Below, piece by piece: positions 41,922 to 51,661 of a DNA stretch of 64,000 nucleotides. Position numbers and translations under genes: made by a program. The notes beneath the pieces were generated by a model. It did not search any database. It was not told where the DNA came from and worked only from the letters and a program-made list of their open reading frames with translations. The DNA is from Streptomyces sp. NBC_00273 (GTDB taxonomy: Bacteria > Actinomycetota > Actinomycetes > Streptomycetales > Streptomycetaceae). The stretch is taken from assembly GCF_036178145.1 (NCBI RefSeq), contig NZ_CP108067.1, forward strand, positions 7,523,001 through 7,587,000. The letters run 5' to 3'. The first letter of the stretch is position 1. Every line of letters begins with the position of its first letter.

Positions 41922-42428
41922 TCATGCCAGGTCGGAAGATCCTCTTCCACCATCCCACGAGGTGCCGGTGGCGGCCCGGCCGAAGGAGGCCATGACCAGC
42001 CCGGGGACGGGGGAGAAGTCGAGGCCGCGGGTGAAGCCCAGGCGTTCGTACAAGGTCACTGCGGGGGCGTTCGCCGCGCCCGTGGTGACCTCGACCTGCC
42101 GGCCCGGGAACAGCTCGGTCAGGGCGTGGCGCAGCAGCAGGGAGGCGACACCCTGCCGGAACCGGGCCGGGTCCACGCACAGCCGGTCGATGCACACGAC
42201 GCCGTCGGCCTCCTCCCAGGCGAGGAAGCCGGCCGGAACACCGTCCTCGGCGACGGCGCCCACCCAGTTCAGGGGCCGGACCCTCATCTCGGCGAGGCTC
42301 TCGCCCAGCGCCGGGATGCCGTCGAAGCCGATCAGCTCCGCCTCCACCGCGTAGGCGGCCCGCCCGATCCGGTGCACGGCCACCGCGGTGGCGTCGTCGG
42401 TCAAGTCCAGTGGACGTATGTGCGGCAT
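41922..42428 (-). CDS. GNAT-family N-acetyltransferase
   Basis: A 168-residue acetyltransferase: MPHIRPLDLTDD start, CIDRLCVDPARFRQGVASLLLRHALTEL as the acetyl-CoA loop, and TTGAANAPAVTLYERLGF. ATG at 42428 is chosen because similarity begins there; the open frame upstream is Arg/Pro junk. The substrate is unknown. It heads a two-gene unit with the DUF4232 gene and is divergent from thrS. Confidence 0.85.
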   Translation of the reverse strand: MPHIRPLDLTDDATAVAVHRIGRAAYAVEAELIGFDGIPALGESLAEMRVRPLNWVGAVAEDGVPAGFLAWEEADGVVCIDRLCVDPARFRQGVASLLLRHALTELFPGRQVEVTTGAANAPAVTLYERLGFTRGLDFSPVPGLVMASFGRAATGTSWDGGRGSSDLA

Positions 42429-42669
42429 GCCCGCCACGCTACCCGCGGCCCGCGCCGATCGGCCCGGAGTTTCGGGTGGGCGGCGGGCACACCGGGGCCG
42501 GGGGGACGCCCCGGCGCCGCGCCCCACGGGTCCGCCCGCGTCGGTCCCCGGGCACGGGGGACCCGCTGAGCAGGCCCGGGCGGTAACCGTTTAGCGGCGC
42601 GGCCGCTCCGCTCGGTACGATTCAGGCGCGCGGCGTTCGCCCGCGCACCCCCTGAGTCAGGAGAGACCG

Positions 42670-44646
42670 GTGTCAGACGTCCGTGTGATCATCCAACGCG
42701 ATTCCGAGCGGGACGAGCGCGTGGTGGCCACGGGCACTACGGCGGCGGAGCTCTTCGCCGGCGAGCGCACCATCGTCGCCGCGCGCATCGCCGGCGAGCT
42801 CAAGGACCTCGCGTACGAGGTGCAGGACGGCGAGACCGTCGAACCGGTGGAGATCTCCTCCGAGGACGGCCTGAACATCCTGCGCCACTCGACCGCGCAC
42901 GTCATGGCCCAGGCCGTGCAGGAGCTCTTCCCCGAGGCCAAGCTGGGCATCGGCCCGCCGGTCCAGAACGGCTTCTACTACGACTTCGACGTCGCCCGCC
43001 CCTTCACCCCCGATGACCTCAAGGCCATCGAGAAGAAGATGCAGGAGATCCAGAAGCGCGGCCAGAAGTTCTCCCGCCGCGTGGTCACCGACGAGGCGGC
43101 CCGCGAGGAGCTCGCCGACGAGCCGTACAAGCTGGAACTCATCGGCATCAAGGGCTCCGCGTCCACCGACGACGGTGCGAACGTCGAGGTGGGCGGCGGC
43201 GAGCTGACCATCTACGACAACCTGGACGCGAAGACCGGCGACCTGTGCTGGAAGGACCTCTGCCGCGGTCCCCACCTGCCCACCACCCGCAACATCCCGG
43301 CGTTCAAGCTCATGCGCAACGCGGCCGCCTACTGGCGCGGCAGCGAGAAGAACCCGATGCTCCAGCGCATCTACGGCACCGCGTGGCCGTCGAAGGAAGA
43401 GCTGAAGGCCCACCTCGACTTCCTCGCCGAGGCCGAGAAGCGCGACCACCGCAAGCTCGGCAACGAGCTCGACCTCTTCTCCATCCCGGACGAGATCGGC
43501 TCCGGCCTCGCCGTCTTCCACCCGCGCGGCGGCATCATCCGCCGGGTGATGGAGGACTACTCGCGCAAGCGGCACGAGGAGGAGGGCTACGAGTTCGTCT
43601 ACTCCCCGCACGCCACCAAGGGCGCCCTCTTCGAGAAGAGCGGCCACCTGGACTGGTACGCGGAGGGCATGTACCCCCCCATGCAGCTCGACGGTGGTAC
43701 CGACTACTACCTCAAGCCCATGAACTGCCCGATGCACAACCTGATCTTCGACGCGCGCGGCCGCTCCTACCGCGAGCTGCCGCTGCGCCTGTTCGAGTTC
43801 GGCACCGTGTACCGGTACGAGAAGTCGGGTGTCGTCCACGGACTGACCCGCGCCCGCGGCTTCACCCAGGACGACGCGCACATCTACTGCACCCGCGAGC
43901 AGATGGCGGAGGAGCTCGACACGACCCTCACCTTCGTGCTCAACCTGCTGCGCGACTACGGTCTGACCGACTTCTACCTGGAGCTGTCCACCAAGGACCC
44001 GGAGAAGTTCGTCGGCTCGGACGAGGCCTGGGAGGAGGCGACCGCCGTCCTCGCGCAGGTCGCCGAGAAGCAGGGCCTCCCGCTGGTCCCGGACCCGGGC
44101 GGCGCCGCCTTCTACGGTCCGAAGATCTCGGTGCAGTGCAAGGACGCCATCGGCCGCACCTGGCAGATGTCGACCGTGCAGCTCGACTTCAACCTGCCGG
44201 AGCGCTTCAACCTGGAGTACACCGCGCCCGACGGCTCCCGCCAGCGGCCGGTCATGATCCACCGCGCGCTGTTCGGCTCGATCGAGCGGTTCTTCGCCGT
44301 GCTGCTGGAGCACTACGCGGGCGCCATGCCGCCGTGGCTGGCCCCGGTCCAGGCGGTCGGCATCCCGATCGGCGACGGGCACGTCGAGTACCTGCAGGAG
44401 TTCGCCGCGGCGGCGAAGAAGCAGGGCCTGCGGGTCGAGGTGGACGCCTCCTCCGACCGCATGCAGAAGAAGATCCGCAACCACCAGAAGCTCAAGGTCC
44501 CGTTCATGATCATCGTCGGTGACGAGGACATGGCCGCGGGCACCGTCTCCTTCCGCTACCGCGACGGTTCGCAGGAGAACGGCATCGCCAAGGACGAGGC
44601 ACTGGCCAAGCTGGCCAAGGTCGTCGCGGACCGGGTCCAGGTCTGA
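42670..44646 (+). CDS. thrS: Threonyl-tRNA synthetase
   Basis: A 658-residue class II aminoacyl-tRNA synthetase: N-terminal TGS domain (residues 1-~65), the editing domain with the [11 protein letters not shown] motif, the catalytic domain with MNCPMHNL near 351 holding the zinc Cys and [26 protein letters not shown], and the C-terminal anticodon-binding domain ([12 protein letters not shown]). It charges tRNA-Thr. GTG start with AGGAGA upstream. Order thrS-HIT ... pgsA-acyltransferase-pimA matches the mycobacterial locus around Rv2614c-Rv2610c. A perfect-looking terminator follows. Confidence 0.98.
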   Translation: MSDVRVIIQRDSERDERVVATGTTAAELFAGERTIVAARIAGELKDLAYEVQDGETVEPVEISSEDGLNILRHSTAHVMAQAVQELFPEAKLGIGPPVQNGFYYDFDVARPFTPDDLKAIEKKMQEIQKRGQKFSRRVVTDEAAREELADEPYKLELIGIKGSASTDDGANVEVGGGELTIYDNLDAKTGDLCWKDLCRGPHLPTTRNIPAFKLMRNAAAYWRGSEKNPMLQRIYGTAWPSKEELKAHLDFLAEAEKRDHRKLGNELDLFSIPDEIGSGLAVFHPRGGIIRRVMEDYSRKRHEEEGYEFVYSPHATKGALFEKSGHLDWYAEGMYPPMQLDGGTDYYLKPMNCPMHNLIFDARGRSYRELPLRLFEFGTVYRYEKSGVVHGLTRARGFTQDDAHIYCTREQMAEELDTTLTFVLNLLRDYGLTDFYLELSTKDPEKFVGSDEAWEEATAVLAQVAEKQGLPLVPDPGGAAFYGPKISVQCKDAIGRTWQMSTVQLDFNLPERFNLEYTAPDGSRQRPVMIHRALFGSIERFFAVLLEHYAGAMPPWLAPVQAVGIPIGDGHVEYLQEFAAAAKKQGLRVEVDASSDRMQKKIRNHQKLKVPFMIIVGDEDMAAGTVSFRYRDGSQENGIAKDEALAKLAKVVADRVQV

Positions 44647-44682
44647 TCGTCCGATCCGGCACCCGAAGTACCCGAAGCACCC

Positions 44683-44720
44683 GAAGGCCCCCGGGAAGTG
44701 ATCACTTTCCGGGGGCCTTC
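44683..44720 (+). terminator. Terminator of thrS
   Basis: GAAGGCCCCCGGGAAGTGA pairs with TCACTTTCCGGGGGCCTTC with a single wobble, the turn being at TGATCA, followed by TTC. Its right arm reaches the -35 region of the HIT gene. Confidence 0.8.
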
Positions 44721-44742
44721 TTCGTACGCCAGGCCGAGGTCA

Positions 44743-44748
44743 TATGCT
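44743..44748 (+). promoter_or_regulatory. -10 box (TATGCT) of the leaderless HIT message
   Basis: TATGCT is followed by seven bases and the ATG at 44756. The same hexamer serves the TetR gene at 7805. Confidence 0.5.
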
Positions 44749-44755
44749 TGCCGCC

Positions 44756-45304
44756 ATGACGACTCAGCCGGAGCAGCAGATCGGTGTGGGCACGCAGGAC
44801 GCGTTCCAGCGACTGTGGACGCCCCACCGGATGGCCTACATCCAAGGGGAGAACAAGCCGACCGGCCCGGAGGCCGGGGACGGCTGTCCCTTCTGCGGGA
44901 TTCCGGACATGTCCGACCAGGACGGCCTGGTCGTCGCGCGGGGCCGGCACGTGTACGCGGTGCTGAACCTCTACCCGTACAACGGCGGCCACCTGATGGT
45001 GGTCCCGTACCGGCACGTCGCCGACTACACCGAGCTGGACGGGCCGGAGACGGCCGAGCTCGCCGACCTCACCAAGCGGGCGATGGTCGCGCTGCGTAAG
45101 GCCTCGGGCGCGCACGGGTTCAACATCGGCATGAACCAGGGCGCGGCTGCCGGCGCCGGCATCGCCGCGCACCTGCACCAGCACATCGTGCCCCGCTGGG
45201 GCGGGGACACGAACTTCATGCCGGTCGTGGGCCACACCAAGGTGCTGCCCCAACTCCTGGCGGACACCCGCCAGATGCTCGCCGACGCCTGGCCCGTCGA
45301 CTAG
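44756..45304 (+). CDS. HIT-family hydrolase/phosphorylase (Ap4A phosphorylase-like)
   Basis: A 182-residue histidine-triad protein. CPFCG near residue 42 resembles the zinc-binding CxxC, and the catalytic triad is HLHQHIVPRW near 139. It corresponds in order and sequence to Rv2613c of M. tuberculosis, known as a diadenosine tetraphosphate phosphorylase, and lies next to thrS as there. Threonyl-tRNA synthetase is a source of Ap4A, so the pairing is sensible. ATG at 44756 is preferred to ATG 44744 because of the leaderless promoter geometry. Confidence 0.92.
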   Translation: MTTQPEQQIGVGTQDAFQRLWTPHRMAYIQGENKPTGPEAGDGCPFCGIPDMSDQDGLVVARGRHVYAVLNLYPYNGGHLMVVPYRHVADYTELDGPETAELADLTKRAMVALRKASGAHGFNIGMNQGAAAGAGIAAHLHQHIVPRWGGDTNFMPVVGHTKVLPQLLADTRQMLADAWPVD

Positions 45305-45316
45305 GGGTCCCTTCCT

Positions 45317-45350
45317 GATCAGGCCCGGTCAGGCTCGATCAGGCCCGGTC
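45317..45350 (+). repeat. 20-base-period direct repeat at a gene end
   Basis: GATCAGGCCCGGTC occurs at 45317-45330 and again at 45337-45350, spanning the stop codon of the DUF1992 gene between two convergent genes. Confidence 0.6.
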
Positions 45351-45746
45351 CGGGCGGCTCCGCCGCCAGGTCTCCACTTCGGCCTCGACGTCGAACTCCG
45401 TCAGGCCCAGGGGCGGGCCCGGAGGGGGCCTGCGCAGGGCCGCGGCGATCTTCTCGTTGATCTCCGTGAGGACGTCCCGCACCTGGCGTTCGGAGCGGGC
45501 CGCCCGGACCTTCTCCGCGGCGTCCTCGGCCTCCTTGCGCAGCGCGAGCGCCGGTGGCAGGACGGCGAAGCCCTCGCGGTGCAGCTTGTCCTTGATCCAC
45601 CACTGCTCGTCGTAGGGCGCGTCCAGCGAGGCCAGCGGCTTGCCGTAGCCGGGCAGGCTCTCGAAGTCGCCCCGTTCGGTGGCCTGTCGGATCTGCCGGT
45701 CCACGAAGGACTCGAAGCTGACACCCGGTGGCTTGCGCTCGGTCAT
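45339..45746 (-). CDS. DUF1992 (DnaJ-homologue subfamily C-like) protein
   Basis: A 135-residue cytoplasmic protein with the DUF1992 signature SFVDRQIRQATERGDFESLPGYGKPL, WWIKDKLHREGFAVLPPALALRKEAEDA and a coiled helical end. The human relative is DNAJC28; the bacterial role is unknown. GGAGGGA precedes the ATG. It lies 30 bases beyond the membrane protein gene on the same strand, and its stop falls in a 20-base direct repeat. Confidence 0.88.
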   Translation of the reverse strand: MTERKPPGVSFESFVDRQIRQATERGDFESLPGYGKPLASLDAPYDEQWWIKDKLHREGFAVLPPALALRKEAEDAAEKVRAARSERQVRDVLTEINEKIAAALRRPPPGPPLGLTEFDVEAEVETWRRSRPDRA

Positions 45747-45776
45747 GGTCCCTCCTCGGCAGTTCCTCCAGCCTAC

Positions 45777-47456
45777 CTACGCGTCGTAGACGTCGGCCTT
45801 GCGCGGCGCCGGCTCCTGGACGAGCCCGCTCATGATCGAGGAGCGGTTGGTGAAGCGGTCGGTGTCGACGCCGTTCTCCTCCAGCACCTTGAAGGTCGCC
45901 GCGTGGATCGACCGCAGGACCGGTGCCACCGTGCGCAGGGCGTCGTCCGCCATGAACCGGTGCCGCCACATCGAGCTCGCCCAGACGTGGCGCAGGCCGA
46001 AGGGCTCGGGCAGGACCAGCTTGCCGCCGAAGAATTCGAGGAGCGGCGGGTACCAGGTCAGCGGGGCCCGCACGGCGAGGCGCACCACCTCCTGCGCGTC
46101 CACCAGCGGCAGCGGGCGCTCCACGGTCTCCCAGAAGCGGATGCTCTTGGGCACCTCCACGGTCGGAGCCGCGGACTTGCTGGTGAACAGTCCGTGTACG
46201 GGGCCCAGGGCGTGCGCGGTGACGTCCACGCGCAGCGTCTTGTAGAGCACGGTGACCGTGACCAGCATGTTGATGACCAGCTGGCCGTCCCAGAGCGGGT
46301 ACTGGATGCCCAGGTAGTGCCGGTTGCCGGCGCTGAACTGCTGCTCGTTGCAGATCCGGGTGATCTCGTGCGGCTTGATGAGGAAGGCGTCCACGTTCTC
46401 GCCGGTGGGGCGGGCCACCTCGGCGGCGCCCTCGCCGATCGGCGTGACGATCCAGTGCTGGATCGCGGCGGGCGGGAAACCACCGGTGTGCAGGGGGCCC
46501 CGCTCCAGCTTGCGGAGCTGGGCGTCGATCCCGCGTATGACGTCCCAGCTGCGGAAGGGGTGGATCTCCAAGCCCTCGCTCTTGGGGGCCAGCTCCTCGG
46601 CCATCTGCCAGCTGCCCCAGCGGGTGCCCATGCCCAGGATCCCCTTGGGACCCGCGTAGAAGACCTGGTTGCTGTGGTCCTCCGCGGTGAGCTTGGCGAG
46701 CTGGTGGCGCAGGTCCTCGCGCGCCTTCTCGTCGGGGTTGCCGGGCACGGCCTCGGGGATCTTCGCGCCGACCCCGCCGCCCGACAGCAGTCCGTCCCAG
46801 CGGGCGCGCAGGTCCCGGGCGGTGGCCTCGCAGGTGCGGCGGGCGAGCAGCCAGCCCAGGGCCGGGGCGATGATCATGCCGCGGGCGTACAGGCCGAGGA
46901 AGCCGGTCAGCGGCAGCTTGAACATCAGGAGGGCCGCCACGGCGCCGATGCCGACCAGGACCACGGTGCCGATCCAGGAGCTGTGCTTGCCCTCCTTGGC
47001 GGCCAGGGTCTTGCGGAGCTGGAAGAGCCCCAGCCACAGCAGCAGGCCGGGCAGGAACAGCACACCGCAGACCAGCATGATCAGCCGGAGCTTGCGGTCG
47101 CGCTCCTTGCGGATGTGCGAGGCGGCCAGGCAGTGCTCCACCACCGTCTGCGGATCGGCACCGAAGGACTGGATGAGGGGCTTGCGGCCCGGACCGAGGG
47201 CGCGGGCCTCCACGGCCCGGCAGAAGGCCTCGCCGAGGCTGGGTTCGAAGAGGGAGATCTTCGGCGGTTTGATCGTCGCCGGGTGGTTCTCGTTGTTGGC
47301 GGTGAGTATCTTCTCGAGCTTGCTGTCCTTGCCGCCGTCCCGGTACGCGGCCGAGGCGAGGGCGTTGGTCGCCGCCGTCTGCCCGCCGCCCCCCTGCAGC
47401 GGAACCTGCGCTCCGGGCCTGAAGTCGAATCCGTCGTCCGCCACCGCTGCCCCCAT
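45777..47456 (-). CDS. Large protein with two membrane segments, unknown function
   Basis: A 559-residue protein. It has a soluble N-terminus (~110 residues), then a hydrophobic region about residues 115-215 with several membrane segments (LIMLVCGVLFLPGLLLWLGLF; WIGTVVLVGIGAVAALLMF; GFLGLYARGMIIAPALGWLLA), and a ~330-residue cytoplasmic part. I recognise no catalytic motif. The tail includes WHRHRFMADDALRTVAPVLRSI-like segments. It starts with ATG at 47456; the further upstream frame lacks similarity. It is downstream of the EF-G2 gene on the same strand, with a terminator between. Confidence 0.72.
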   Translation of the reverse strand: MGAAVADDGFDFRPGAQVPLQGGGGQTAATNALASAAYRDGGKDSKLEKILTANNENHPATIKPPKISLFEPSLGEAFCRAVEARALGPGRKPLIQSFGADPQTVVEHCLAASHIRKERDRKLRLIMLVCGVLFLPGLLLWLGLFQLRKTLAAKEGKHSSWIGTVVLVGIGAVAALLMFKLPLTGFLGLYARGMIIAPALGWLLARRTCEATARDLRARWDGLLSGGGVGAKIPEAVPGNPDEKAREDLRHQLAKLTAEDHSNQVFYAGPKGILGMGTRWGSWQMAEELAPKSEGLEIHPFRSWDVIRGIDAQLRKLERGPLHTGGFPPAAIQHWIVTPIGEGAAEVARPTGENVDAFLIKPHEITRICNEQQFSAGNRHYLGIQYPLWDGQLVINMLVTVTVLYKTLRVDVTAHALGPVHGLFTSKSAAPTVEVPKSIRFWETVERPLPLVDAQEVVRLAVRAPLTWYPPLLEFFGGKLVLPEPFGLRHVWASSMWRHRFMADDALRTVAPVLRSIHAATFKVLEENGVDTDRFTNRSSIMSGLVQEPAPRKADVYDA

Positions 47457-47534
47457 CGCTGTGCGTTCCTGCTCTTTTGGTGCGCCGAAGAGCCTATCGG
47501 CGGATCTCGCCCCATGGTCATGGGACAGGGAAAT

Positions 47535-47566
47535 GCCGCCCACCGCAAGCTGGTTGGGTGGGCGGC
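47535..47566 (-). terminator. Terminator of the EF-G2 gene
   Basis: On the minus strand GCCGCCCACC and GGTGGGCGGC form a perfect ten-base stem with a 12-base loop, 20 bases beyond the stop codon, followed by CATTT. Confidence 0.75.
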
Positions 47567-47585
47567 CGACCCTGTGCTACACCAA

Positions 47586-49781
47586 TCAACTTCCCTTCTC
47601 GGCCTGTTCGCGCACCTTTTCCGCGATCTGCGGCGGCATCGGTTCGTGGCGTGCGTACGCGCGGGCGAAGCGGCCCGTGCCGTGCGAGACGGAGCGCAGC
47701 TCGACGGCGTACCGGCCGATCTCGATCTCCGGGATCTCGGCGCGGACCCGGGTGCGCCCCGGTGCTGCCTGGTCGGTGCCCACGACGCGGCCGCGGCGGC
47801 CCGCCAGGTCGCTCATGACCGGGCCGACGTACTCGTCGGGGACGATGACGGCGAGCTCGGCGACCGGTTCGAGGAGCTCGATCCGGGCCTCGGCTGCGGC
47901 CTCCCGCAGGGCGAGGGCGCCGGCCGTCTGGAAGGCGGCGTCGGAGGAGTCCACCGAGTGCGCCTTGCCGTCGAGGAGGGTGATGCGCACGTCGACCAGC
48001 GGGTAGCCGGCGGCGACCCCGCGGGCCGCCTGGGTCCGTACGCCCTTCTCCACCGACGGGATGAACTGGCGGGGCACGGAGCCGCCGACGACCTTGTCGA
48101 CGAACTCGACGCCGCTGCCGGGCGGGAGCGGCTCCACCTCGATCTCGCAGATGGCGAACTGGCCGTGGCCGCCGGACTGTTTGACGTGCCGGCCGCGCCC
48201 GGCGGCCTTGGCGCCGAAGGTCTCGCGCAGGCTCACCTTGTGCGGGACGGGGTCGACCTGGACGCCGTAGCGGGTGCGCAGCCGCTCCAGGGCGACGTCC
48301 TGGTGGGCCTCGCCGAGGCACCACAGGACGACCTGGTGGGTGTGCGGGTTCTGCTCCAGCCGCATGGTCGGGTCCTCGGCGACGAGCCGGGCCAGGCCCT
48401 GGGACAGCTTGTCCTCGTCGGCCTTGCTGTGCGCCTCGATGGCGAGGGGCAGCAGGGGGTCGGGCATGGTCCACGGCGCCATAAGGAGCGGGTCGTCCTT
48501 GGCGGAGAGGGTGTCGCCGGTCTCCGCTCGGGTCAGTTTGGCCACGCAGGCCAGGTCGCCGGCGATGCACCGGGTGAGGACGCGCTGCTGTTTGCCGAAG
48601 GGGGAGGAGAGGGTGCCGACCCGCTCGTCGACGTCGTGGTCCTCGTGCCCGCGGTCGGTGAGGCCGTGCCCGCTGACGTGGACGGTCTCCTCGGCCTTCA
48701 GGGTGCCGGAGAAGACGCGTACGAGGGAGACCCGGCCGACGTAGGGGTCGGAGGAGGTCTTGACGACCTCGGCGACGAGGGAGCCGTCGGGATCGCAGGT
48801 GACGTCCGGGCGGGCGGAGCCGTCGGGACGGGTGACGGTGACGGCGGCGCGCTCCAGGGGGGTGGGGAAGCCGCCGGTGACCAGTTCCAGGAGCTCCACG
48901 GTGCCCAGGCCCTGGCGGGCGCCGTCGGTGGCGGGGGCGGCCATCAGGACGGGGTGGAAGGTGCCGCGCGCGACCGCCCGCTCCAGGTCGTCGACGAGGG
49001 TCTTGAAGTCGATCTCCTCGCCGCCCAGGTAGCGGTCCATGAGGCTCTCGTCCTCGCTCTCGGCGATGATCCCTTCGATGAGCCGGGCGCGGGCGTCGGT
49101 GATGAGGGCGAGCTCGGCCGGGTCCGGGTCGCGCTCCACGCGCTCGCCGGAGGCGTACTCGTAGACGCGCCGGGAGAGCAGGCCGAGCAGGCCTGTGACG
49201 GGGGAGTGCCCGTCGGGGCCGGGCGGGCCGTGCAGGGGGAGGTAGAGGGGGATCACCGCGTCGGGGTCGTCGGCGCCGAAGATCTCGCCGCAGACGGTGG
49301 CCATCTGCGCGTAGTCGGAGCGGGCGGCCTCCAGGTGGGTCACGACGATGGCGCGGGGCATGCCGACGGCCTCGCACTCGTCCCAGACCATGCGGGTGGC
49401 GCCGTCGATCCCGTCCGAGGCCGAGACGACGAAAAGGGCCGCGTCCGCTGCGCGCAGACCGGCCCTGAGTTCCCCGACGAAGTCGGCGTATCCGGGGGTG
49501 TCCAGGATATTGATCTTGATTCCGCCCCATTCGACGGGGACGAGGGACAGCTGGACGGAGCGCTGCCGGCGGTGCTCGATCTCGTCGTAGTCGGAGACGG
49601 TGGCGCCGTCCTCGACCCGGCCGGCCCGATTGACCGCTCCTGCGGTCAGGGCGAGGGCTTCGACCAGCGTGGTCTTGCCGGATCCGCTGTGGCCGACCAG
49701 CACGACGTTCCGAATGGAAGAGGGGCGGTCGGCCGTCAGTGCCCTGCCGGCGGCTCCGGCTTGGTGTGATGTGGCTCCCAT
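47586..49781 (-). CDS. EF-G-like GTPase (elongation factor G2)
   Basis: A 731-residue translational GTPase of the EF-G2 subfamily (Rv0120c-like). P-loop GHSGSGKTT near residue 30, G3 DTPGYADFVGE, domains II-V present (SGGHGQFAICEIEVEPLPPGSG; PDEYVGPVMSDLAGRRGRV). The usual G4 NKxD reads THLEAARSD and switch I is QRSVQLSLVPVEW, so GTP binding is non-standard. Its role is unclear; known EF-G2 proteins do not replace EF-G. GGGAGGT precedes the ATG. It is inserted between the HIT gene and pgsA compared with mycobacteria. Confidence 0.9.
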   Translation of the reverse strand: MGATSHQAGAAGRALTADRPSSIRNVVLVGHSGSGKTTLVEALALTAGAVNRAGRVEDGATVSDYDEIEHRRQRSVQLSLVPVEWGGIKINILDTPGYADFVGELRAGLRAADAALFVVSASDGIDGATRMVWDECEAVGMPRAIVVTHLEAARSDYAQMATVCGEIFGADDPDAVIPLYLPLHGPPGPDGHSPVTGLLGLLSRRVYEYASGERVERDPDPAELALITDARARLIEGIIAESEDESLMDRYLGGEEIDFKTLVDDLERAVARGTFHPVLMAAPATDGARQGLGTVELLELVTGGFPTPLERAAVTVTRPDGSARPDVTCDPDGSLVAEVVKTSSDPYVGRVSLVRVFSGTLKAEETVHVSGHGLTDRGHEDHDVDERVGTLSSPFGKQQRVLTRCIAGDLACVAKLTRAETGDTLSAKDDPLLMAPWTMPDPLLPLAIEAHSKADEDKLSQGLARLVAEDPTMRLEQNPHTHQVVLWCLGEAHQDVALERLRTRYGVQVDPVPHKVSLRETFGAKAAGRGRHVKQSGGHGQFAICEIEVEPLPPGSGVEFVDKVVGGSVPRQFIPSVEKGVRTQAARGVAAGYPLVDVRITLLDGKAHSVDSSDAAFQTAGALALREAAAEARIELLEPVAELAVIVPDEYVGPVMSDLAGRRGRVVGTDQAAPGRTRVRAEIPEIEIGRYAVELRSVSHGTGRFARAYARHEPMPPQIAEKVREQAEKGS

Positions 49782-50093
49782 GATGCTCGTACCTCCCGGT
49801 GGTGACGGTGAGGAGGGTCGGGTGGTGTGGGATCGGTGTCCGGATCGGGTGTCCCGGTCGCCTCCGCGGAGGAGGAACGCGGGATTCTTCGAGCTTTGCA
49901 CTGCTGTCACATCCCGTCCATACGTCGTACCGGGGACGCCCCCGGGGCCCACCGGGGGCGGTCCACGGCGTGAAGTACGTCTTACGTGACACGAACCGGT
50001 GGGTGCGCGGCGTTCGCGCGGTGGCGTGCTGGCTACGATGGGCCAGCCGGTGGCCGTGGTGGCCGTGCGGCCCAGCGACCCTCTGGGAAGGCC
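49782..50093. other. 312-base divergent intergenic region (EF-G2 / pgsA)
   Basis: No gene is visible. TACGAT at 50034-50039 is a possible -10 for pgsA, 55 bases before its start; GGGAAGG precedes that ATG. The rest must contain the EF-G2 promoter; I see no clear -35 or operator. A GC-rich hairpin-like tract lies near 49935-49965. Confidence 0.5.
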
Positions 50094-50759
50094 ATGCTGA
50101 ACAAGTACGCGCGTGCATTCTTCACGCGTGTTCTCACGCCATTCGCCGCATTTCTGCTCCGGCGGGGGGTGAGCCCGGACGCGGTCACCCTGATCGGCAC
50201 GGCCGGAGTGGTGGCCGGAGCGCTGTGGTTCTTCCCCCGCGGCGAGTTCTTCTGGGGCACCATCACCATCACCCTCTTCGTCTTCTCCGACCTGGTGGAC
50301 GGGAACATGGCCCGCCAGGCCGGCATCTCCAGCCGGTGGGGAGCCTTCCTCGACTCCACCCTCGACCGGGTGGCGGACGCGGCGATCTTCGGCGGCCTCG
50401 CGCTCTGGTACGCGGGCAACGGGAACGACAACGCACTGTGTGCGGTGGCGATCTTCTGTCTGGCCAGCGGCCAGGTGGTCTCGTACACCAAGGCGCGCGG
50501 CGAGTCGATCGGGCTGCCGGTGGCCGTCAACGGGCTCATCGAGCGGGCCGAGCGACTGGTGATCTCGCTGGTCGCGGCGGGCCTGTCCGGGCTGCAGACC
50601 TTCGGTGTGCCGTCCTGGATCGGTGTGCTGCTGCCGATCGCGCTGTGGATCGTGGCGGTGGGCTCGCTCGTCACCCTGATCCAGCGGGTGGTCACCGTAC
50701 GCCGCGAGTCGGCCGAGGCCGACGCGGCGGCCTCGGCCGCCGAGGGCGGCGCGGCCTGA
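50094..50759 (+). CDS. pgsA: Phosphatidylinositol phosphate synthase (CDP-alcohol phosphotransferase)
   Basis: A 221-residue membrane enzyme with the CDP-OH-P motif D-G-x2-A-R-x8-G-x3-D-x3-D visible as DLVDGNMARQAGISSRWGAFLDSTLDR, in pieces, and about six membrane helices. In actinobacteria this protein makes phosphatidylinositol phosphate from CDP-diacylglycerol and inositol phosphate. Being first of the pgsA-acyltransferase-pimA operon, the inositol assignment is more likely than a glycerol one. ATG at 50094 with GGGAAGG upstream. The stop overlaps the next start (TGATG). Confidence 0.93.
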   Translation: MLNKYARAFFTRVLTPFAAFLLRRGVSPDAVTLIGTAGVVAGALWFFPRGEFFWGTITITLFVFSDLVDGNMARQAGISSRWGAFLDSTLDRVADAAIFGGLALWYAGNGNDNALCAVAIFCLASGQVVSYTKARGESIGLPVAVNGLIERAERLVISLVAAGLSGLQTFGVPSWIGVLLPIALWIVAVGSLVTLIQRVVTVRRESAEADAAASAAEGGAA

Positions 50760-51661
50760 TGGGCGCCATACAGGACAAGCTGGTCGACTCGCTGTACGGA
50801 CTCGGCTGGGCCGGGGTCAAGAAGCTGCCCGAACCGGCCGCCGTGGCCCTGGGCCGGCGCATCGCCGACTTCGCGTGGAAGCGGCGCGGCAAGAGCGTGC
50901 TGCGGCTGGAGTCGAACCTGGCCCGGGTGGTGCCCGACGCCGGCCCGGAGCGGCTGCGCGAGCTGTCGCAGGCGGGCATGCGCTCGTACATGCGGTACTG
51001 GATGGAGTCCTTCCGGCTGCCGACCATGGACCCGAAGCGCTTCAGCACCGACGTCGAGTTCCGGGACGAGCACCTGCTGCGCGAGGCCCTCGACTCCGGG
51101 CGCGGCGTGATCGTGGCCCTGCCGCACCTCGCCAACTGGGACCTCGCCGGGGCCTGGGCCATCGGTCACATGGGGGCGCCCTTCACCACGGTCGCCGAGC
51201 GGCTGAAGCCCGAGACCCTCTACGACCGCTTCGTGGCCTACCGGGAGAGCCTGGGCATGGAGGTCCTGCCGCACAGCGGCGGCGCCGCCTTCGGCACCCT
51301 CGCCCGGCGACTGCGCTCCGGCGGCCTGGTCTGCTTGGTCGCGGACCGGGACCTGTCGGCCTCCGGGGTCGAGGTGGACTTCTTCGGCGCCACGGCGCGC
51401 ATGCCGGCCGGACCGGCGCTGCTGGCCCAGCAGACCGGTGCGGTGCTGCTGCCGGCGACCCTGCACTACGGCGACACGCCGAAGCTCTACGGCCGGATCC
51501 ACCCCGAGGTGGAGGTGCCGAAGACCGGGACCCGGACCGAGAAGACCACCCGCATGACCCAGGCGCTGGCGGACGCCTTCGCGTGGGGCATCGCCGAGCA
51601 CCCGGAGGACTGGCACATGCTGCAGCGGCTGTGGCTGGACGACCTGGAGGAGCGCCCGTAG
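50759..51661 (+). CDS. patA: Phosphatidylinositol mannoside acyltransferase (LpxL/HtrB family)
   Basis: A 300-residue acyltransferase of the HtrB family with a HLANWDLAGAW motif (the H-x4-D/E catalytic pair) near residue 120 and LVADRDLSASGVEVDFFG in the substrate region. It acylates the mannose of PIM1/PIM2, as PatA of mycobacteria, at the cytoplasmic face of the membrane. ATG is the one-base overlap with the pgsA stop, and its own stop overlaps the pimA GTG, so the three are coupled. Confidence 0.93.
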   Translation: MGAIQDKLVDSLYGLGWAGVKKLPEPAAVALGRRIADFAWKRRGKSVLRLESNLARVVPDAGPERLRELSQAGMRSYMRYWMESFRLPTMDPKRFSTDVEFRDEHLLREALDSGRGVIVALPHLANWDLAGAWAIGHMGAPFTTVAERLKPETLYDRFVAYRESLGMEVLPHSGGAAFGTLARRLRSGGLVCLVADRDLSASGVEVDFFGATARMPAGPALLAQQTGAVLLPATLHYGDTPKLYGRIHPEVEVPKTGTRTEKTTRMTQALADAFAWGIAEHPEDWHMLQRLWLDDLEERP

